Assembly (NCBI GenBank): GCA_020861185.1
Contig: JAJBSV010000010.1
Location: 54,669 to 118,668 of the forward strand
DNA length: 64,000 nucleotides
DNA from: Ruminococcus sp.
GTDB lineage: Bacteria > Bacillota > Clostridia > Oscillospirales > Ruminococcaceae
Direction: 5' to 3'
In this document: piece by piece, positions 7,250 through 15,690 of the stretch
How the letters are laid out: every line of letters begins with the position of its first letter
How positions within the stretch are numbered: position 1 is the first letter of the stretch
The notes under the pieces: generated by a model
What the model was told of the DNA's origin: nothing
Database searches by the model: none
Seen by the model: the letters and a program-made list of their open reading frames with translations, nothing else
Position numbers and translations under genes: made by a program

Positions 7250-7945
7250 TCAAACTCCGTACTTAGCCGTATTGACCTTGACGCCGACACCCATGGTGGA
7301 TGCTACTACGACGCTCTTGAGGTACTGACCTTTTGCGGCGGCGGGCTTAGCCTTTACGATTGCTTCAAGAAGGGTCTCGAAGTTCTCTGCAAGCTTTTCC
7401 TCACCGAAGGAAGCCTTGCCGATGGGGCAGTGGATGATGTTGGTCTTGTCGAGACGATACTCAATCTTACCAGCCTTAGCCTCTGCAACAGCCTTTGCAA
7501 CGTCGGGCGAAACGGTTCCGGACTTCGGGTTAGGCATGAGTCCCTTAGGACCGAGGACCTTACCGAGGCGTCCTACAACGCCCATCATGTCGGGAGAAGC
7601 GATAACGACGTCGAAGTCGAACCAGTTTTCCTTCATGATTCTGTCGACATACTCGATGCCGCCGACATAATCGGCACCTGCAGCCTTAGCCGCTTCGTAC
7701 TTGTCCTCCTTGCAGAAGACGAGGGTTCTGACGGTCTTACCTGTTCCGTGAGGAAGGATAACCGCACCTCTTACCTGCTGGTCAGCGTGACGGGAGTCAA
7801 CGCCCAGGCGGATGTGTACTTCGATGGTCTCGTCAAACTTAGCCTTTGCATTCGAGCTCGAAAGTGCAACTGCCTCCTTGACGTCATAAGCCTTTGTTTT
7901 GTCTATAGTCTTTAACGAATCGACATATTTCTTTCCGTGTCTCAT
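7250..7945 (-). CDS. rplA: 50S ribosomal protein L1
   Basis: 231 residues, normal length. It begins [15 protein letters not shown] and carries the signature region [20 protein letters not shown] followed by [15 protein letters not shown]1 forms the mobile stalk at the ribosomal E site and binds 23S rRNA. It is in the rpmG-secE-nusG-rplK-rplA-rplJ-rplL operon, 130 bases after rplK. Confidence 0.97.
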   Translation of the reverse strand: MRHGKKYVDSLKTIDKTKAYDVKEAVALSSSNAKAKFDETIEVHIRLGVDSRHADQQVRGAVILPHGTGKTVRTLVFCKEDKYEAAKAAGADYVGGIEYVDRIMKENWFDFDVVIASPDMMGVVGRLGKVLGPKGLMPNPKSGTVSPDVAKAVAEAKAGKIEYRLDKTNIIHCPIGKASFGEEKLAENFETLLEAIVKAKPAAAKGQYLKSVVVASTMGVGVKVNTAKYGV

Positions 7946-8037
7946 GTAAATTTACTCCTTATCATATAGTGGTTTAGCGGAAAAGGGTAATTCCTCCCAC
8001 TTATTTTTTTAGTTCGTTCAAACTGTTTTCATTGCCG

Positions 8038-8062
8038 GGAAGTTCACCTCCGGTGAACTTCC
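8038..8062. repeat. palindrome between rplK and rplA
   Basis: GGAAGTTCACC/GGTGAACTTCC, an 11-bp stem without a T-run. It is reminiscent of the GAAGTTCGC hairpin family at 17.65 and 60.5 kb. It may act on mRNA processing or stability (inference). Confidence 0.5.
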
Positions 8063-8075
8063 GTAGTTGACGACG

Positions 8076-8501
8076 TCAGTCGGCAACTACTACTCCCATG
8101 GAGCGGGCAGTGCCTGCAATCATGCTCATAGCGGCTTCTACGGAAGCGGCGTTGAGGTCGGGCATCTTCTGCTCGGCGATAGCTCTTACCTGATCCTTGG
8201 TGATTGTTGCAACCTTGGTCTTGTTCGGGGTACCCGAAGCGGTCTCGATTCCGCAAGCCTTCTTGATAAGAACGGCTGCCGGCGGAGTCTTGGTGATGAA
8301 TGTGAACGAACGGTCGGAGTAAACGGTGATAACAACCGGGATGATAAGACCCATGTCGTTCTTGGTTCTCTCGTTGAAGTCCTTGGTGAACGCCATGATG
8401 TTTACGCCGTGCTGACCGAGCGCAGGACCAACCGGCGGTGCAGGGGTTGCCTTGCCGGCGGGAATCTGAAGCTTGATAATTCCTGTAACTTTCTGTGCCA
8501 T
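8076..8501 (-). CDS. rplK: 50S ribosomal protein L11
   Basis: 141 residues from ATG 8501, with GGAGGAAATT just upstream. The frame continues 5 codons further without a ribosome site. Typical start [31 protein letters not shown], the N-terminal domain that contacts EF-G and stringent factor RelA; the C-terminal half ([19 protein letters not shown]) binds 23S rRNA at the GTPase centre. Transcribed with nusG upstream and rplA downstream. Confidence 0.97.
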   Translation of the reverse strand: MAQKVTGIIKLQIPAGKATPAPPVGPALGQHGVNIMAFTKDFNERTKNDMGLIIPVVITVYSDRSFTFITKTPPAAVLIKKACGIETASGTPNKTKVATITKDQVRAIAEQKMPDLNAASVEAAMSMIAGTARSMGVVVAD

Positions 8502-8622
8502 AATAATTTCCTCCAATTTTGTGGTGATAGACCGGCGGTTCTCGTATGATTTTCATACAAGGCACAACACCGCCCATCTATTAGGCGAGCAGTCTTCCTG
8601 CTCTCCCACTGAATTTTGTTTC

Positions 8623-9186
8623 TTAATCCTCTAACTTCTTGAGCTGAGAAATTGCGATGGTCGCCGGTGTCTCACGCCCGAACATCGAAACGACGATATC
8701 CGCCGTCTGGTTGTCCATGTCGATAGCCGTAACCGAGCCGAGCCATCCGTTGAAGGGACCGCCTGTGACGGTGATGGTGTCGCCGACCTTGAAGCCGACG
8801 GTCGCCTCGGAGACCTTCTTGAAATCAACGCCCAAAGCCGCAACTTCCTTGTCGGAAAGCGGAACCGGCTTCGAGCCGGGACCTACAAAGCCCGTGACTC
8901 CTCTGGTGTTGCGGACGATATACCATGTGTCGTCGGTCATCACCATCTTGATGAGGACATAGCTCGGGAAGAGCTTGTTGTCTTCCTTCTTGCGCTTTCT
9001 TCCGCCCTCTTCTTCCTCTACGGGAGCTTCGGTCTCTTCGGTGGTTTCAAGCGGAATGCGGACCTCCTGAATCACGTCCTGAAGTCTGCGGTTCTCAACA
9101 ACCTTTTCAATATTCTGTTTTACCTTGTTCTCATATCCGGAATAGGTGTGAGCAACATACCATTTCGCCTGAGCGTTATCTTCCAT
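8623..9186 (-). CDS. nusG: Transcription termination/antitermination protein NusG
   Basis: 187 residues. The NGN domain starts AKWYVAHTYSGYENKVKQNIE and a C-terminal KOW domain has VGDTITVTGGPFNGWLGSV. Between them is a charged insertion of about 22 residues at roughly positions 49-70 (TTEETEAPVEEEEGGRKRKK), longer than in E. coli NusG but common in Firmicutes relatives. NusG binds RNA polymerase and modulates pausing, and the KOW domain contacts NusE/S10 or Rho. The gene lies 52 bases after secE, in the standard order. Confidence 0.96.
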   Translation of the reverse strand: MEDNAQAKWYVAHTYSGYENKVKQNIEKVVENRRLQDVIQEVRIPLETTEETEAPVEEEEGGRKRKKEDNKLFPSYVLIKMVMTDDTWYIVRNTRGVTGFVGPGSKPVPLSDKEVAALGVDFKKVSEATVGFKVGDTITVTGGPFNGWLGSVTAIDMDNQTADIVVSMFGRETPATIAISQLKKLED

Positions 9187-9238
9187 TAGTGAATCTCCTC
9201 TGTCTGACTGATTGCCTGATTATGAGCCTGAAACAAGT

Positions 9239-9478
9239 CTACGAGCCTGATACCAGTCTCAAAAGAAGTCCGAATATCGAGTCGACTGCGAACAGAGCCG
9301 CGCCGCTGATAATGCACACTGCCAATACAACACCGGTGTTGTTCAGAACCTGCTTGTGGGAAGGCCATACAACCTTCTTTACTTCGGAAATGAGGTCTCT
9401 GACATACTTGACAAGCCTGTTTGGCTTCTTAGCCTTTTTCTTGGTCTTTTTCTCGACCTTGACGTTTTCGTCTGCCAT
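9239..9478 (-). CDS. secE: Preprotein translocase subunit SecE
   Basis: 79 residues. A Lys-rich N-terminus (KVEKKTKKKAKKPNR), the conserved amphipathic helix VRDLISEVKKVVWPSHKQV and a single transmembrane helix (NNTGVVLAVCIISGAALFAVD) define SecE. It clamps SecY in the membrane translocase. It is 12 bases from rpmG and just before nusG. Confidence 0.95.
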   Translation of the reverse strand: MADENVKVEKKTKKKAKKPNRLVKYVRDLISEVKKVVWPSHKQVLNNTGVVLAVCIISGAALFAVDSIFGLLLRLVSGS

Positions 9479-9490
9479 GCTGGGTCCTCC

Positions 9491-9640
9491 TTACTTGGTT
9501 TCTCTGTGAAGAGTGTGCTTCCTGCAGTGCTTGCAATACTTGTTCATTTCAAGTCTGTCGGGATCGTTCTTCTTGTTTTTCTTTGTGGTGTAGTTTCTCT
9601 GCTTGCACTCGGTGCAGGCAAGAATCACGTTGTTTCTCAT
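9491..9640 (-). CDS. rpmG: 50S ribosomal protein L33
   Basis: 49 residues from ATG 9640, with GGAGGTG 9 bases upstream. [17 protein letters not shown] and a second Cys pair (CKHCRKH) form the zinc-ribbon of the C+ type of L33. It is the first gene of the operon. The start of the operon is set by the promoter at 9817-9789. The leader of about 140 nt contains GC-rich hairpins. Confidence 0.95.
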   Translation of the reverse strand: MRNNVILACTECKQRNYTTKKNKKNDPDRLEMNKYCKHCRKHTLHRETK

Positions 9641-9788
9641 TTTTTCGGCACCTCCTAAGAATTTTTCCTGCGGTTTTGGGGATTGCCCCTCCCGCAAGTG
9701 TTTGCCTCCCTCTGTCTGCGGGCAAAACAGTACGTTCCGTACTGGTGCATTTTCGCACCAAAAAAAGACCCCGCAAAGAGGTAGAATC

Positions 9789-9817
9789 ATGATACCATAT
9801 CCTTCGCGGGTTGTCAA
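9789..9817 (-). promoter_or_regulatory. promoter of the rpmG-secE-nusG-rplKAJL operon
   Basis: Minus-strand TTGACA (9817-9812), 17 bp, TATCAT (9794-9789), immediately after the stop of the upstream regulator gene. Confidence 0.75.
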
Positions 9818-9824
9818 GTGTTTT

Positions 9825-10424
9825 TTAAAATAATTTTCGTACCACTCCGGCGCACCCGAAGACATACATCCCCTCGGGGTTCACCGGCATGCCGGTGAAC
9901 CCCGAATATTCGATAATCCTGTCGGCTGGCTCGAACACAGTCGGCAGGTTGCCGAAGTGCGTGCTCGTTATCCCGAGCTTCTTAAAGTCGCTTTCAGTCA
10001 TGCAGAAGCCGACTCCGAAGAGCTTTTCCTCGTCGACACAACAGTCCCCAAGAATTTCCTCTGCGGCGGCTTTTCCGGACTGCAGAATATACTCGCCATC
10101 GGCTTCTTCGGGGAGCGTGATTATTCTGTGGGAGAGGGTGTCGCCCTTGAGGGTGCAAAGCCCGACACTTAGCGTCTTCTCATAAAGCCCCATCCCGAGA
10201 GCAAAGCCGCAGGAAATGTCGACATCCAGAAGCTGATTGCGCCTGCCCTTGCCGGGGGTGTTCTTATAGCCGCATTCCCGCAGGATTCCCCGTTCGATAA
10301 GAGGGGCTGTCGCTTCGGTCACAAGCGAATTCGAAATCCCGAGACGGCGCGACATCTCCGAGCGGGACATCGCACCCTCCGAGAGTATCAGCTCAATCAG
10401 TCTTGCCTGCGTCTGTGTCTTCAT
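9825..10424 (-). CDS. Short ROK-like regulator with N-terminal winged helix
   Basis: 199 residues. The first ~65 residues are a MarR/ROK-type winged helix-turn-helix ([44 protein letters not shown]). The following part ([23 protein letters not shown]...) resembles the first ATPase-fold strands of ROK-family repressors, but the protein is about half their usual ~380 residues and lacks the zinc-binding and sugar-kinase motifs. It starts 32 bases inside the 3' end of the histidine kinase gene, so it is translationally coupled to that system. Target and ligand are unknown. Confidence 0.6.
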   Translation of the reverse strand: MKTQTQARLIELILSEGAMSRSEMSRRLGISNSLVTEATAPLIERGILRECGYKNTPGKGRRNQLLDVDISCGFALGMGLYEKTLSVGLCTLKGDTLSHRIITLPEEADGEYILQSGKAAAEEILGDCCVDEEKLFGVGFCMTESDFKKLGITSTHFGNLPTVFEPADRIIEYSGFTGMPVNPEGMYVFGCAGVVRKLF

Positions 10425-12012
10425 TCTTAGACTCTTTCTGAGGCTTAGACTCTTTCTGAGGCTTAGACTCTTGAGGCATAGGCTCTTTCTGAGGCTTCTT
10501 CGGCTCCGGCTTTTGCTGCTTCAACGGCTCCGTGCGCTTTATCTCAAACCAGAAGGTCGAGCCCTTGCCGACTTCGCTCGAAACTCCGAAACGGTAGCCA
10601 TGGAGCTTGAGGATTTCCTTTACAATCGAGAGTCCCAAACCCGTTCCGATAACGTCCCGCTTGGTGCGCTCGCCGCGATAGTAGCGGTCGAAGACCTTCG
10701 AGAGCTTGTCCTTCTCGATTCCGACGCCGAAGTCCTGAACCTCGATTCTGACGGTCGACTCCTGATTTATCTGGCGGATGATAATCTTCTTCGAGTCGCC
10801 CGAGTAGTTGACAGCGTTGTTGATGAAGTTATACATAACCTGCCCGAGCTTCTCCCGGTCGCCCCAGAGGGTGACGTCCTCGTCCTCCTCAAAGACGAAT
10901 TCGAACCCTTGCTTCTCGGAGAATATCTGATATTTCGACAGGATTTCGTCAAGAAAGTCCTTCGACGAGAATTCGGTTTTGTTTACACTGGAGCTTCCGC
11001 TCTGGAGCTTCGAGAGCTCCATGAGTGATGAAACGAGGAGGGAAAGACGGTCGGTTTCTTCTATAATAACGTTCAGATGCTCCTCGCGCTTCTCGGGATT
11101 GTCGCCTGAAAGGTCCCGAATCATCTCGGCATAAGCCTTAATCATCGTGAGGGGGGTGCGCAAATCGTGCGAGACGTTTGCAATGAGGTCATTTCTCAGT
11201 TCCTCCGTCTTCGACATCTCGGACGCCGCATAGTTCAGCGTTTCCGCAAGCTCGTTGACCTCGGCATAGGAGCCCTCGGGGAAGCGGACGGTATAGTCTC
11301 CCGCCGCAAGGCGATGCGCAAGCGCCGTTATATTCGTGAACGGTCGCGAAAGCCTCGACGAGAGCATAAGAGTGATGATAAGCGCTATAAAGAAAGTGAC
11401 GAGAGCGATGATTACGAACTGCTCTTTTATAATTTCGACGGTCGAGTTTATCGGCTCCAATGATGCGTTTATAAAGAGGAGATAGCCGCTCGAGCCGACT
11501 GCGGGCTTTTCGAGCACCTCGCCATAGATAAGCTCGGTGGTGCCGAAGCGTTCGTTGTTGTTAGTGATGATGATTTTCTGCGAATCGGAATTGAGGAGCT
11601 CGTTGCGGTACTGGAACAGAAGGATGTTCGTGGCGCTGGTGAGGATTGACGAGCCCATATAGTCACTCTGGGCAACGACGTTTCCCGCCCAGTCGGTGAT
11701 GATGATTGCCATGCCGTTGTCATAGGCAAGCTCTTCGATAAGCTCGTCCGAGGAGTCGAGCTCTTCGGAATCAAAAGCCGCCGCAATCTGCGAAGCCGAC
11801 GAGATAATCTTGCGCTTCTTCGAGATTTCGTAATAGTCGCTCAGCGAAACAACCTGAAACAGCCAGATGAGTACAAGGATAACGGCTGTAAATACGGAGA
11901 AATACAGCCATATCGTTGAGCGCAGGGTTGGCGCCTTTTTATTCGGATTTGAGGTTTTGGCGGACTTCGCGGATTTAGCCGTTGCTTTCGCTTCTCTTGT
12001 TGATGTCGTCAA
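10393..12012 (-). CDS. Sensor histidine kinase
   Basis: 539 residues. Lys/Ala/Ser-rich cytoplasmic start, transmembrane helix at about 35-55, an extracytoplasmic sensor region of about 130 residues, a second helix near 195-215, then HAMP (RLSRPFTNITALAHRLAAGDY), a HisKA box with the phospho-acceptor in ANVSHDLRTPLTMIKAY, and HATPase motifs N (FINNAVNYS), G1 (DFGVGIEKD) and G2 (GTGLGLSIV). The C-terminus is an unusual ~50-residue Lys/Pro/Gln/Glu tail with KPQKES repeats, encoded by imperfect DNA repeats at 10433-10510. It overlaps the response regulator gene by 38 bases, so the two form one two-component system. Confidence 0.92.
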   Translation of the reverse strand: MTTSTREAKATAKSAKSAKTSNPNKKAPTLRSTIWLYFSVFTAVILVLIWLFQVVSLSDYYEISKKRKIISSASQIAAAFDSEELDSSDELIEELAYDNGMAIIITDWAGNVVAQSDYMGSSILTSATNILLFQYRNELLNSDSQKIIITNNNERFGTTELIYGEVLEKPAVGSSGYLLFINASLEPINSTVEIIKEQFVIIALVTFFIALIITLMLSSRLSRPFTNITALAHRLAAGDYTVRFPEGSYAEVNELAETLNYAASEMSKTEELRNDLIANVSHDLRTPLTMIKAYAEMIRDLSGDNPEKREEHLNVIIEETDRLSLLVSSLMELSKLQSGSSSVNKTEFSSKDFLDEILSKYQIFSEKQGFEFVFEEDEDVTLWGDREKLGQVMYNFINNAVNYSGDSKKIIIRQINQESTVRIEVQDFGVGIEKDKLSKVFDRYYRGERTKRDVIGTGLGLSIVKEILKLHGYRFGVSSEVGKGSTFWFEIKRTEPLKQQKPEPKKPQKEPMPQESKPQKESKPQKESKNEDTDAGKTD

Positions 12013-12682
12013 ACTTGTATCCCATTCCTCTCAAGGTCACAATCAGGTCTCTGTACGGACCCAGGCTGTTTCTGAGCATTTTTATGTGAGTGTCGACCGT
12101 TCTGTCGTCGCCATAGAAGTCATAGCCCCAGACCTCTTCGAGGAGCTTTTCGCGGGACATCGCGATGTTCATGTTCTTCGCAAGATAGAAGAGGATGTCG
12201 TATTCCTTCGGGGTCATCTGAGCCTTCTTGCCGTCGATGATGACTTCTCTTGCGGCAAAGTTGATTTCGAGCCCCTCGTATCTCAATACGTCGACCGAGT
12301 CGGGGTTCTTTCTTCTCTTGATGGCGACCTTGACTCTTGCCATAAGCTCCTTCGGAGAGAACGGCTTGACGACATAGTCGTCGATTCCGACCTCGAAGCC
12401 GAAAAGCTTGTCATATTCCTCGCCACGCGCTGAAAGCATGATGACGGGGGCGTTTGAATATTTCTTTATTTCCTTGCATGCGGAATAGCCGTCGAGCCTC
12501 GGCATCATTATATCCATGATTATGCAGTCATAGCCCTTTTTGGCGTTCTTGACCTTTTCGATAGCCTCCATACCGTCGGCGGCTTCGTCGACCTCGTAAC
12601 CCTCAAACAGGGCGTATTCCTTGACGACTTCCCTTATCTTCTGCTCGTCGTCAACTATTAAGATTCTTGATACATCAGCCAT
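11975..12682 (-). CDS. OmpR/PhoB-type response regulator
   Basis: 235 residues. The receiver domain has DDE near residues 11-13, phospho-acceptor Asp in IIMDIMMPRLDG, and K in VVKPFSPKEL. The C-terminal winged helix has MTPKEYDILFYLAKN and a recognition region DDRTVDTHIKMLRNSLG. It should bind DNA when phosphorylated by the overlapping downstream kinase. Signal and regulon cannot be read from the sequence. Confidence 0.94.
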   Translation of the reverse strand: MADVSRILIVDDEQKIREVVKEYALFEGYEVDEAADGMEAIEKVKNAKKGYDCIIMDIMMPRLDGYSACKEIKKYSNAPVIMLSARGEEYDKLFGFEVGIDDYVVKPFSPKELMARVKVAIKRRKNPDSVDVLRYEGLEINFAAREVIIDGKKAQMTPKEYDILFYLAKNMNIAMSREKLLEEVWGYDFYGDDRTVDTHIKMLRNSLGPYRDLIVTLRGMGYKFDDINKRSESNG

Positions 12683-12812
12683 TTTAAAAACGTCCTTTCA
12701 GGTTTTCGCAGACTCAGACCCAGCCTGCTGTCACTATAATAGCGTATAAATGTGTCGGAATTATGAAATTTTACGGATAGTTCAATGTTTTATTACTCTT
12801 CCTAACTCCCTG

Positions 12813-12841
12813 TTGACAACATTCAGAAATTCTGATATAAT
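12813..12841 (+). promoter_or_regulatory. promoter of the Phd-like antitoxin gene
   Basis: TTGACA 12813-12818, 17 bp, TATAAT 12836-12841. A perfect consensus. Confidence 0.85.
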
Positions 12842-12863
12842 TTCTTTAGAAAGAGGTGATATT

Positions 12864-13145
12864 ATGCCAACAATCAAATCGAGCACCGATTTAAGAAACC
12901 ACTATAACGAAATCTCAACCTTGTGCCACGAAACGAACGAACCCGTCTATATCACCAAGAACGGAAAGGGAGACCTCGTTATAATGAGTATGGAAACATA
13001 TGACGAGCTTTTTGGCAAGTTTGAACTTTTCAGATGGATTCAGGATGGCATAAGTGATGTAAAAGATGGAAATACTTTGCCGCTTGAAGAAGCCATGAAA
13101 GAAATAAGAGATAGTAGAAACGTGTCTGCTGAAACAAGGAATTGA
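12864..13145 (+). CDS. Phd/YefM-family antitoxin without an adjacent toxin
   Basis: 93 residues from ATG 12864, preceded by AAAGAGGTGAT. The in-frame upstream ATG at 12750 precedes the promoter and is not used. MPTIKSSTDLRNHYNEI and EPVYITKNGKGDLVIMSMETYDEL are the typical Phd/YefM N-terminal DNA-binding/dimer fold. The C-terminal ~35 residues would wrap a RelE- or Doc-type toxin. No toxin gene follows: the next 140 bases hold a palindromic repeat (13158-13227) and then mtnN. It may be a solitary antitoxin or pair with a toxin elsewhere. Confidence 0.85.
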   Translation: MPTIKSSTDLRNHYNEISTLCHETNEPVYITKNGKGDLVIMSMETYDELFGKFELFRWIQDGISDVKDGNTLPLEEAMKEIRDSRNVSAETRN

Positions 13146-13157
13146 TTTGGAATAAAT

Positions 13158-13227
13158 GTAGGGGCGGATATTATCCGCCCGAAACCCTCATTACTGGCTT
13201 AAACGGGCGGATAATATCCGCCCCTAC
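13158..13227. repeat. GTAGGGGCGGATA palindromic repeat, copy 1
   Basis: GTAGGGGCGGATATTATCCG... and its inverted partner enclose a ~22-base unrelated loop. Each arm is itself a near-palindrome (GGGCGGATATTATCCGCCC). Confidence 0.85.
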
Positions 13228-13286
13228 AGTTGGCGTGTGCTGATTCCGTAATGACGGGCTGAATACCATAGATGGAGTTGATACCA

Positions 13287-13973
13287 ATGAAAATCGGTCT
13301 AATCGTCGCGATTGCGGACGAGATTGAGGCTATGCTTGCCGAGATGGGCGAGCCTCAGAAGAGTGAGACGGTGGCAGGGATCGCTATCCGTAAATATAAA
13401 GTTAGTGGGCACGAGCTTTTTGTCGCAAACAGCGGTGCCGGAGAGATTTATGCCGCAGGGGCGGCGCAACTGCTTATCTCCCGCTTCGGAGCGAAAATGC
13501 TCCTGAATTTCGGAATCTGCGGAGGTTTGACGGACGAGATGGCGCTCTGCAACACCGTTATCGTCGAAAAAGTGGTGCATTATGATTACGACGTTTCTGA
13601 ACTCGACCCGGTTGAAATCGGACAGTATCCGCAGTATCCCGATTGCTATATTCCGGCGGATGAGAAGCTTATCAAGCTTGCAAAAGAGGTCTCCCCGGAG
13701 CTTCGGGAAGTCATCTGCGCCTCTGCCGACAAATTCGTCGGGAATCCCGACAGAAAAGCCGAGCTCCACAGGCTTTATAACGCCGAAATCTGCGAGATGG
13801 AATCTGCGGGAATACTTCTCACGGCGAACAGGTGCGGTGTGCCGGCGCTTCTCATAAAAGCCGTTTCGGACAGCGCAACCGGCGGCGCTGAGGAATTCAC
13901 CGAAATGGCGAACAAGGCGGCAAGAGTCGCGGTTACGACGCTACTTAAAATCATAGATAAAATAGACAAATAG
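13287..13973 (+). CDS. mtnN: 5'-methylthioadenosine/S-adenosylhomocysteine nucleosidase
   Basis: 228 residues from ATG 13287, preceded by GGAGTTGATACCA. It has the MTAN signature: IGLIVAIADEIEAML (catalytic Glu), SGAGEIYAAGAAQLLI, GICGGL, the substrate-binding EMESAGI and the catalytic Asp in KAVSDSA. The enzyme cleaves adenine from MTA and SAH. With LuxS at 35.1 kb this gives the two-step detoxification of SAH and formation of the AI-2 precursor. 17 bases separate it from the aminopeptidase gene, so they are probably cotranscribed. Confidence 0.94.
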   Translation: MKIGLIVAIADEIEAMLAEMGEPQKSETVAGIAIRKYKVSGHELFVANSGAGEIYAAGAAQLLISRFGAKMLLNFGICGGLTDEMALCNTVIVEKVVHYDYDVSELDPVEIGQYPQYPDCYIPADEKLIKLAKEVSPELREVICASADKFVGNPDRKAELHRLYNAEICEMESAGILLTANRCGVPALLIKAVSDSATGGAEEFTEMANKAARVAVTTLLKIIDKIDK

Positions 13974-13990
13974 AATTCGGAGGGATTATC

Positions 13991-14953
13991 ATGTTGACAT
14001 TGGGCGACAGACTAAAAGCGGCAAGGAAAAAGACGGGACTTTCGCAGGTTCAGGCGGCAGAAGCCACCGGAATCGGTAACAAGTCGCTGTCGCGCTATGA
14101 AAGGGGAGACTCGGAGCCGAGCCCCGAAGCTATCCAGAAGCTCTCAAGGCTCTATAACGTCTCGACCGAGTATGTCCTCGGGCTCACTGACGTGATGGGT
14201 TCGTCCGCCGACAGCTCGTCGCAATCTGGCTACAGCGAGACCATTGTCGGCATGACCGACCACCAGACCTCCGCCCGCAAGCTCCTCGACTTCATCGGCA
14301 CCAGCCCATCAAGGTATCACGCGATTGCGAACATCACCCGCAGGCTCTCGAACGAGGGCTTTACCGAGCTTCTTGAGGGCGAAAAGTGGAATCTTGAGAA
14401 GGGCGGGAAGTATTTCGTCGTCAGAAATCTTTCCACGGTTGCGGCTTTCAAGGTGGGCGAGGAAAATCCCACGAGCTTCAACATCATCAGTTCCCACTGC
14501 GACTCGCCGACCTTCAAAATCAAGCCGAACGCCGAGATGGAGACCTTGGGGCACTATATCCGCCTCAACACCGAAAAGTACGGCGGGATGATCATGTCGA
14601 CCTGGATGGACAGACCTCTTTCTGTCGCCGGGCGCGTCATCGTCTCTGAGGGGAACAGCCTCAAGACCAAGCTCGTCTCGATTGACAAAGACCTGCTCAT
14701 CATCCCGAACGTCGCGATTCACATGCAGAGAAAGATTAACGACGGATTTACATTTAATCCCGCAACCGACATGGTTCCGCTTATGGGGAGCCTCAGCGCG
14801 AAGGGGGAGCTCGGAAAGCTGATTGCCGAGAGCGCCGGCGTCAAGGAAAAGAGCATCATCGGGAGCGACCTGTTCCTCTACAACCGCACCAAGGGCACCG
14901 TCTGGGGGAGCGACAGGGAGTATGTCTCGAGCCCACAGCTTGACGACCTCTAG
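13991..14953 (+). CDS. XRE-helix-turn-helix fused to M18 aminopeptidase, part before in-frame amber codon
   Basis: Start ATG 13991 has GGAGGGATTATC upstream. Residues 1-67 are an XRE helix-turn-helix (LGDRLKAARKKTGLSQVQAAEAT...). A Ser-rich linker leads, from about residue 88, into an M18 zinc aminopeptidase (LLDFIGTSPSRYHAIANI, metal ligand His in SSHCDSP, Asp in SPQLDDL). The frame then meets TAG at 14951-14953 and continues uninterrupted to 15559 with the rest of the enzyme. Excluding the helix-turn-helix part, 14252-15559 has the normal M18 length of ~435 codons. The gene is therefore a recent nonsense allele, read-through product or sequence error. The fusion itself is unusual; ATG 14252 is an internal start candidate without a clear ribosome site. 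Confidence 0.82.
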   Translation: MLTLGDRLKAARKKTGLSQVQAAEATGIGNKSLSRYERGDSEPSPEAIQKLSRLYNVSTEYVLGLTDVMGSSADSSSQSGYSETIVGMTDHQTSARKLLDFIGTSPSRYHAIANITRRLSNEGFTELLEGEKWNLEKGGKYFVVRNLSTVAAFKVGEENPTSFNIISSHCDSPTFKIKPNAEMETLGHYIRLNTEKYGGMIMSTWMDRPLSVAGRVIVSEGNSLKTKLVSIDKDLLIIPNVAIHMQRKINDGFTFNPATDMVPLMGSLSAKGELGKLIAESAGVKEKSIIGSDLFLYNRTKGTVWGSDREYVSSPQLDDL

Positions 14954-15559
14954 TGCGCCTATGCCTCGATGCAGGGCTTTTTGATGGGGGAGAACTCCGA
15001 CACGATTTCGATGCTCAGCATCTTCGACAACGAGGAGGTCGGAAGCGGCACCAAGCAGGGCGCCCGCTCGAACTTCTTAAGAACAGTCTGCGAGAGAATC
15101 GCCACGGCTCTGGGACAAGATATTAACGAAATGCTCCCGTCAAGCTTCGTAATCTCGGCGGACAATGCCCACGCTGTCCACCCGAACCACCCCGAATATG
15201 CCGACCCGACGCACCGCCCCTTCATGAACCAGGGCATCGTCATCAAGTATAACGGCGACGAACGCTATGTCACCGACGGCATGAGCGAAGCTGTCTTCAA
15301 GCGCGTCTGCAAAGCCTCAGGCGTCCCGACCCAGACCTTCTCGAACAGATCCGACCTTATGGGCGGCTCAACCCTCGGCAATCTTTCCACAAGCCAGCTT
15401 TCGGTCAGCACGGTAGATGTAGGGCTTCCGCAATTAGCCATGCACTCGAGCTATGAGACGGCAGGCTCGATGGACACTCTATATTTCGAAAGAGCCTCGG
15501 CGGAGTTTTATAGGACGAAAATTCAGGCTGTCGGAGACGGGGTTGTTACGATAAAATAA
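14954..15559 (+). CDS. M18 aminopeptidase, part after the in-frame amber codon
   Basis: It continues in the same frame directly after TAG 14951-14953 (CAYASMQGFLMGENSDT...). An independent start could only be ATG 14969, which has no ribosome site. It carries the remaining metal ligands and active site: the Glu pair in IFDNEEVGSGTKQGA, Asp in SADNAHAVHPNHPEY, and His in AMHSSYETAG. All catalytic residues of the family are intact across the two parts, which argues against long-standing decay. Confidence 0.8.
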   Translation, partial: CAYASMQGFLMGENSDTISMLSIFDNEEVGSGTKQGARSNFLRTVCERIATALGQDINEMLPSSFVISADNAHAVHPNHPEYADPTHRPFMNQGIVIKYNGDERYVTDGMSEAVFKRVCKASGVPTQTFSNRSDLMGGSTLGNLSTSQLSVSTVDVGLPQLAMHSSYETAGSMDTLYFERASAEFYRTKIQAVGDGVVTIK

Positions 15560-15593
15560 ACTTGAGATGCCAAATTGGAAGCTCAAGTTGACA

Positions 15594-15625
15594 TTTTGAG
15601 GTGCCGGATTGGCGCCTCAATTTTA
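15594..15625 (+). terminator. terminator after the aminopeptidase
   Basis: TTGAGGTGCC-GGATT-GGCGCCTCAA followed by TTTTAT. Confidence 0.8.
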
Positions 15626-15662
15626 TGTACTGACTCAAAAGTCTCTATCAGAAAGCCTTCAT

Positions 15663-15690
15663 AATAAAAAACTGTTGACAAAGCAACAGT
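15663..15690 (-). terminator. terminator of the locus C peptide mRNA
   Basis: The minus strand reads ACTGTTG-CTTTGT-CAACAGT then TTTTTATTAT. The hairpin embeds the antisense -35 box TTGACA (15675-15680). Confidence 0.75.

Noticed and set aside
14951..14953. TAG in the aminopeptidase as pyrrolysine or a recoded sense codon
   Set aside because: TAG clearly ends other genes here (rny before its terminator, locus A peptide, metG), so it is a normal stop. No pyl genes or insertion element are in the window.
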